From contig VBHI01000017.1 in NCBI GenBank assembly GCA_005881495.1, positions 1 through 10,547 of the forward strand: DNA of 10,547 bases. Reading direction: 5' to 3'. Numbering within the stretch: the stretch's first letter is position 1; each line of letters opens with the position of its first letter. Position numbers and translations under genes: made by a program. The notes beneath the pieces are model-generated. The model was not told the origin of the DNA, did no database searches, and saw nothing but the letters and a program-made list of their open reading frames with translations. Shown one piece after another: positions 7,756 to 10,547 of the stretch. The DNA comes from Chloroflexota bacterium (GTDB taxonomy: Bacteria > Chloroflexota > Ktedonobacteria > Ktedonobacterales > Ktedonobacteraceae).

Positions 7756-7950
7756 TGGTGAGCAGAGCCAGCACGGCCTCTGGTGGCGGGGGTTGCGGGG
7801 TGCGCAGCAACACGAGCCACACCACTGAGCCAGCAGGGTCGTTTTGCCAAACCCGGCAGGGGCCGAGACGAGGGTGAGTGAGCGTGCCAGACCCTGCTGG
7901 AGTCGCCTGACGAGGCGAGCGCGCGGGACCAGGTGCGTGCGCGGGCCCTT
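7756..7950 (-). pseudogene. 5' remnant of the same LuxR gene: Walker A kept, Walker A-B segment deleted
   Basis: In frame with the 5404-7755 frame, and without an intervening stop, the minus strand encodes THLVPRARLVRRLQQGLAR, then APAGFGKTTLLAQW (Walker A at about 7837-7860). After the W codon (7822-7824) the frame becomes Cys/Pro/Arg-rich nonsense. The expected continuation LRTPQPPPPEAVLALLTN appears in another frame at about 7752-7810. The best reading is an out-of-frame deletion near 7811-7821 plus a one-base gain near 7745-7752 that restores the frame. By my estimate of normal spacing, some 40-45 residues between Walker A and Walker B are missing. No ATG, GTG or TTG exists in frame between 7755 and the TAG just upstream (7984-7986), so the true N-terminus is also lost. 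Confidence 0.75.
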
Positions 7951-7980
7951 CTCTTCCCCCTTCCCCTTCGGGCATACTTC

Positions 7981-8127
7981 TCTCTAGAAGGAACGCTACA
8001 AACGATCCTGCGCGACTTGCTCTGTGTCGCGCGAGCACATAGCTATCGGGTGATCATCACCAGCACCGACATCAACGTATTCACTATCCAAATGCTTCGA
8101 TATACTCTACAGTCAGAGGAACATTGA
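7981..8127 (+). pseudogene. C-terminal stub of an unrecognised protein
   Basis: The frame is open from GTG 7933 to TGA at 8125-8127. Its 5' part runs antisense to the LuxR remnant and is unlikely to be genuine. From about 7981 the product looks like real protein: amphipathic ILRDLLCVARAHSYRVII, then TSTDINVFTIQMLRYTL. I do not recognise the family. Its position, ending 41 nt before a small gene with a good ribosome binding site, suggests it is the end of an upstream operon gene. A rearrangement between about 7950 and 7981 seems to have joined it to the back of the LuxR gene. Confidence 0.35.
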
Positions 8128-8154
8128 GCAAGGGAAGAGGCAAGGTAAACACTG

Positions 8155-8161
8155 AAAGGAG
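8155..8161 (+). promoter_or_regulatory. Shine-Dalgarno AAAGGAG of the small interrupted gene
   Basis: AAAGGAG ends 7 nt before the ATG at 8169, ideal spacing. It is one of the best ribosome binding sites in the window, and it fixes the start of a gene that would otherwise be missed because of its early stop codon. Confidence 0.7.
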
Positions 8162-8168
8162 TACCAGG

Positions 8169-8378
8169 ATGATGTTCAACAACTAACTGTACGAGAAGGC
8201 AGTATACGAGCGCCACAAGGACTTGCAACGTGAGATGGAACAACTGCGTCTGCTGGCACGCCTCCAGCGGCCCAGGCACAGCTTGAGACGACACATCGCC
8301 GAACGAGTTGGTATCTTTTTGATAGAGCTCGGGATGAAACTGAAACAAGGGGCTCGGCTCGAAGCTGACACGCAATGA
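8169..8378 (+). pseudogene. Small basic protein gene with in-frame TAA at codon 6
   Basis: After AAAGGAG, ATG ATG TTC AAC AAC is followed by TAA (8184-8186). The same frame then stays open for 63 more codons to TGA 8376-8378. The downstream part reads LYEKAVYERHKDLQREMEQL, then RPRHSLRRHIAERVGIFLIELGMKLKQ. This is an amphipathic, Arg/Lys-rich helical layout like the small proteins common in Ktedonobacter genomes (inference from memory, not a search). The codon use, the strong ribosome binding site and the continuing frame all argue that this is a real 69-codon gene with a CAA-to-TAA change. Function unknown. Readthrough or a sequencing error are alternatives. The next in-frame ATG (about 8235) has no ribosome binding site. 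Confidence 0.6.
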
Positions 8379-8572
8379 GTTGAGCACTCGCCGCGGGTTC
8401 TCTGGAGCGCGCCACCAATGCTGTCGCCATCGTTGGTGCTTGTAAACGTCAAGGGGGAATAGTGAGCCATCCGCTACTGCAAAACTGAGTCACTCCATTG
8501 TTGGGCGTGTCACAAAAACGCTGGTGGTATGGTAAACTCTGCCGTATTCCTGAAGAGCAAAAGAGAAGTAGA
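8379..8572. other. Intergenic region
   Basis: I see no gene. The only structure is a 6-bp inverted repeat, CACCAA/TTGGTG, at roughly 8411-8436 with a 14-nt loop. A GTG at about 8461 after AAGGGGG opens a frame of only eight codons. The region separates the plus-strand small gene from the 3' end of the minus-strand TPR gene. Confidence 0.45.
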
Positions 8573-9310
8573 TCAAAGCGTTTTCTTCTTGTTGCGTATT
8601 GATTTCGCCTGCTCCTCTAGTTCCTTGGCCTCCCACTCGCGTGAGGTATTGTGCAATAGACTGGCCAGGTTATCCAGGTCGGTAGCAACATCGGTATTCG
8701 ATGACCCTAAAGAGACCTCCCGAATATGCAAGGCACGCCGCAAGAGTGGTTCGGCCTCAGCATAGCGCTCCTGAACACAGTAAAGCTCGCCCAGATTGTT
8801 GAGGCTAATGGCGGTAAGCAGGTGCATCGAACCAAGGACCTGTTCACGGATTGTCAAAGCACGTAGGTGGTAGCGTTCAGAGGACTCGTAGTCTCTCAGA
8901 AACTGATAGTTGCGACCCAGGTTGTGCAGCGCTGTTGCCACGTTGGGATGCCGTGCTCCAGAGAGTTTCTCCCAATGCGTGTGGGCACGCAGATACAAGG
9001 GCTCGGCATCCTGATATCTTCTTTGAATATGATAGAGTACCCCTAAGTTATTCAAGGAGCTTGCGAGCAGGTTGGTTATTTCTGCATGCCCGGTAAATGC
9101 CCCTGCTAAGGCTTCCTCGCAAAGCAGAGCGGCCTTCTGCAAGAGAGACCCAGTCTCCCCAAACTTATCCTGCCACAGGTACACTACCGCTAAATTATTG
9201 AGACTGGTAGCCTTTTCCAGGTGAGAGACGGACGCCTGTTCGCGTAGTGCCAGGGCCCGTTCAAGCAGTGCCTGTGCCTCATCAAACTCACTCAGTTCCC
9301 AGAAGAGCAA
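8573..9310 (-). CDS. Tetratricopeptide-repeat protein, 5'-truncated tail of a STAND-type regulator
   Basis: A 245-residue frame made of kinesin-light-chain-like TPRs of about 42 residues. The repeated signature is visible as SLNNLAVVYL (36-45), SLNNLGVLYH (85-94), ALHNLGRNYQ (127-136), SLNNLGELYC (169-178) and DLDNLASLLH (211-220). Each is followed by an AE..L..RAL-type helix. It ends in a charged helix with KKK. TPRs of this kind form the sensor or partner-binding tail of NB-ARC proteins. The TTG at 9310 lies inside a repeat (RNLGLLFWELSEFDEA), with no ribosome binding site. Similarity to TPRs extends only to about 9322; upstream codons are unrelated. The gene has therefore lost its 5' part, probably including an NTPase, and the promoter of the plus-strand NB-ARC gene begins there. 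Most likely a remnant. Confidence 0.75.
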   Translation of the reverse strand: MLFWELSEFDEAQALLERALALREQASVSHLEKATSLNNLAVVYLWQDKFGETGSLLQKAALLCEEALAGAFTGHAEITNLLASSLNNLGVLYHIQRRYQDAEPLYLRAHTHWEKLSGARHPNVATALHNLGRNYQFLRDYESSERYHLRALTIREQVLGSMHLLTAISLNNLGELYCVQERYAEAEPLLRRALHIREVSLGSSNTDVATDLDNLASLLHNTSREWEAKELEEQAKSIRNKKKTL

Positions 9311-9348
9311 CCCCAGGTTTCTGCATGAAGAGAAGGTTCCCGAACATG

Positions 9349-9357
9349 TGCTATACT
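9349..9357 (+). promoter_or_regulatory. Extended -10 promoter for the NB-ARC gene
   Basis: TGCTATACT matches the extended -10 pattern TGn-TATAnT with one deviation. No -35 hexamer is evident at 17 nt, which is acceptable for extended -10 promoters. Transcription would begin near 9364, about 30 nt before the favoured start codon. This argues against the in-frame ATG at 9325. Confidence 0.4.
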
Positions 9358-9396
9358 GTTCTGGAATCGCTGTCCTGGAAACATCTGGGGATGAGC

Positions 9397-10547
9397 ATGA
9401 GGAACGATGACCACTCTACTCCTGTCGTGCAAGGTGAAACGCTGATCTATCTGTGCGATGGGCAAGACTCCCGGCTGACGGTGGGAACACCCGCCTGGTA
9501 TGCCTGGCTGGGTACCGCCACCCACTTCGCCTTTCGCAGTCCGTTCGGGACCTTCACCGCACGCAAAGAGTGTGCGGGCAATAAGCGCGGTGACAGGTAC
9601 TGGCGAGCCTATCGCAAACGCGGCGGGAAACTCTACCGGGCCTATCTTGGCCAATCCGCTGCATTAACATCCCTTCATCTGAATGCCATCGCGGCCAAAC
9701 TGTCTGCACAACAGGAAGAAGATCCAGGAGAGCCAGTGGCAGATGTACACGATGCTGAGCCACTCCCGCAAGCACCGCTTCAACATGCGCCTGTACCGAA
9801 GCCGCTCTACCAGTTGCCCGTACAACTGACCTCGTTTGTTGGACGTGAACAGGAAATCGCTACCGCCTCTCAACTCCTCCTGCGTGATGATGTACGACTG
9901 CTAACGCTTACGGGGCCAGGTGGCGTCGGCAAGACACGTTTGGCCCTTGAGGTCGCGAAGCAGGTGCAGGAGCATTTTCGCGCTGGGGTTTGCTTTGTCT
10001 CACTAGCCTCCATCACCGAGGCCGAACTGGTCGTTCCGACCATTACGCAAACCCTGGGGGTAAAAGCGACCCGGATCCAGTCCCTGGAAGAGCGTCTGCT
10101 GTCCTACCTCCGCGACTGGCAGCTCCTCTTACTCCTGGATAATTTTGAGCAGGTCATCAGCGCTGCCTCACGCCTCTCAGCACTGCTCCTCGCTTGCCCC
10201 GCGCTGAAGCTTTTGGTGACCAGCCGGGCCGTGCTGCATCTGCGGGGCGAACACGCATTTTCCGTCCCGCCACTGGCCTTGCCTGATCCTCAGCAGCTTT
10301 CCGCACGTACTATACTTCCCAGTTCGAGCGCGGTGACCCTCTTCTGCCAGCGGGCTCAGGAAGTCCATCCCGATTTTCAGTTGACGCATGAGAACGCTCC
10401 CATTATTGCCGAGATATGCGTAAGCCTGGATGGGCTGCCCCTGGCACTCGAACTGGCAGCCGCCCGCATCAAGCTCTTTCCTCCGCACGCGCTGCTCAGA
10501 CGCTTGCAGCAGGGACAGCATCTGCTTAAGAGCAGCGTCCGCGATGT
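9397..10547 (+). CDS. NB-ARC/STAND-type regulator, N-terminal part (3' end outside window)
   Basis: The first 383 residues of a large signal-transduction ATPase; the frame is open to the window edge. The ATG at 9397 is preferred because GGGG lies 6 nt before it; the ATG at 9391 is also possible. Residues 1 to about 95 form a compact WY-rich domain (TPAWYAWLGTATHFAF, FTARKECAGNKRGDRYWRAY, YRAYLGQS), followed by an Ala/Pro/Glu-rich linker to about 145. The NTPase begins with LPVQLTSFVGREQEI. Walker A GPGGVGKT is at 173-180, Walker B LLLLLDNFE ends at about 250, the sensor strand LLVTSR is at 272-277, and GLPLALELAAARIKL starts at 346. All motifs are intact. Such proteins normally continue into a winged helix and TPRs, sometimes a LuxR HTH, so the role is probably ligand-gated regulation. 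The N-terminal domain type recurs, as I recall, in Ktedonobacter regulators. Confidence 0.85.
   Translation, partial: MRNDDHSTPVVQGETLIYLCDGQDSRLTVGTPAWYAWLGTATHFAFRSPFGTFTARKECAGNKRGDRYWRAYRKRGGKLYRAYLGQSAALTSLHLNAIAAKLSAQQEEDPGEPVADVHDAEPLPQAPLQHAPVPKPLYQLPVQLTSFVGREQEIATASQLLLRDDVRLLTLTGPGGVGKTRLALEVAKQVQEHFRAGVCFVSLASITEAELVVPTITQTLGVKATRIQSLEERLLSYLRDWQLLLLLDNFEQVISAASRLSALLLACPALKLLVTSRAVLHLRGEHAFSVPPLALPDPQQLSARTILPSSSAVTLFCQRAQEVHPDFQLTHENAPIIAEICVSLDGLPLALELAAARIKLFPPHALLRRLQQGQHLLKSSVRD

Noticed and set aside
7706..8038. Minus-strand 110-codon frame as a separate gene
   Set aside because: Its middle is the frame-shifted LuxR segment and its ends are out-of-frame LuxR sequence; it is a by-product of the deletion.
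8505..8535. GTGTCACAAAAACG segment as an insertion-sequence end
   Set aside because: No matching inverted partner or target duplication was found in the window.
1..10547. A known anti-phage or toxin-antitoxin system built on the STAND proteins
   Set aside because: No nuclease, protease, pore or other effector domain is attached or adjacent within the window; the architecture fits regulators, several of them decayed.

Overview
The window looks like accessory DNA from a large-genome, GC-rich Chloroflexota bacterium, most likely a Ktedonobacteria relative. This is inference from gene content: several MalT/STAND-type regulators, an NB-ARC protein with a WY-rich N-terminal domain of a kind I associate with Ktedonobacter, kinesin-light-chain-like TPRs, and an IS4-type transposase. 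No RNA gene, CRISPR array or phage module was found.

Layout, left to right. (1) 1-~538: the 3' end of an IS4-superfamily insertion sequence, with the YREK end of its transposase. (2) ~539-2869, plus strand: a MalT-like LuxR regulator whose ATPase core has been cut off at the IS junction. (3) 2870-3124: intergenic, with an inverted repeat. (4) 3125-4459, minus strand: an intact ATP-grasp ligase. (5) 4589-5077, minus strand: an intact DUF5680-type protein, preceded by a perfect 26-bp palindrome that overlaps a plausible promoter. (6) 5404-~7950, minus strand: a second MalT-like LuxR regulator, close paralogue of the first. It keeps a Walker A motif, but the stretch between Walker A and Walker B is deleted and frame-shifted. 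(7) ~7981-8378, plus strand: the C-terminal stub of an unknown gene, then a small basic protein gene with a good ribosome binding site and an in-frame TAA at codon 6. (8) 8573-~9322, minus strand: the TPR tail of a lost STAND-type protein. (9) 9397 to the window end, plus strand: the start of an apparently healthy NB-ARC STAND protein with its own extended -10 promoter.

The window is mainly a graveyard of STAND-type regulators around a small intact minus-strand pair (DUF5680 protein and ATP-grasp enzyme). The two LuxR paralogues form inverted repeats of more than 2 kb that bracket this pair, a geometry that permits recombinational inversion or gene conversion. No complete new system is evident. 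The best leads are the palindromic operator-promoter, the interrupted small ORF, the decay of both LuxR ATPase cores, and the unassigned ATP-grasp/DUF5680 pair.
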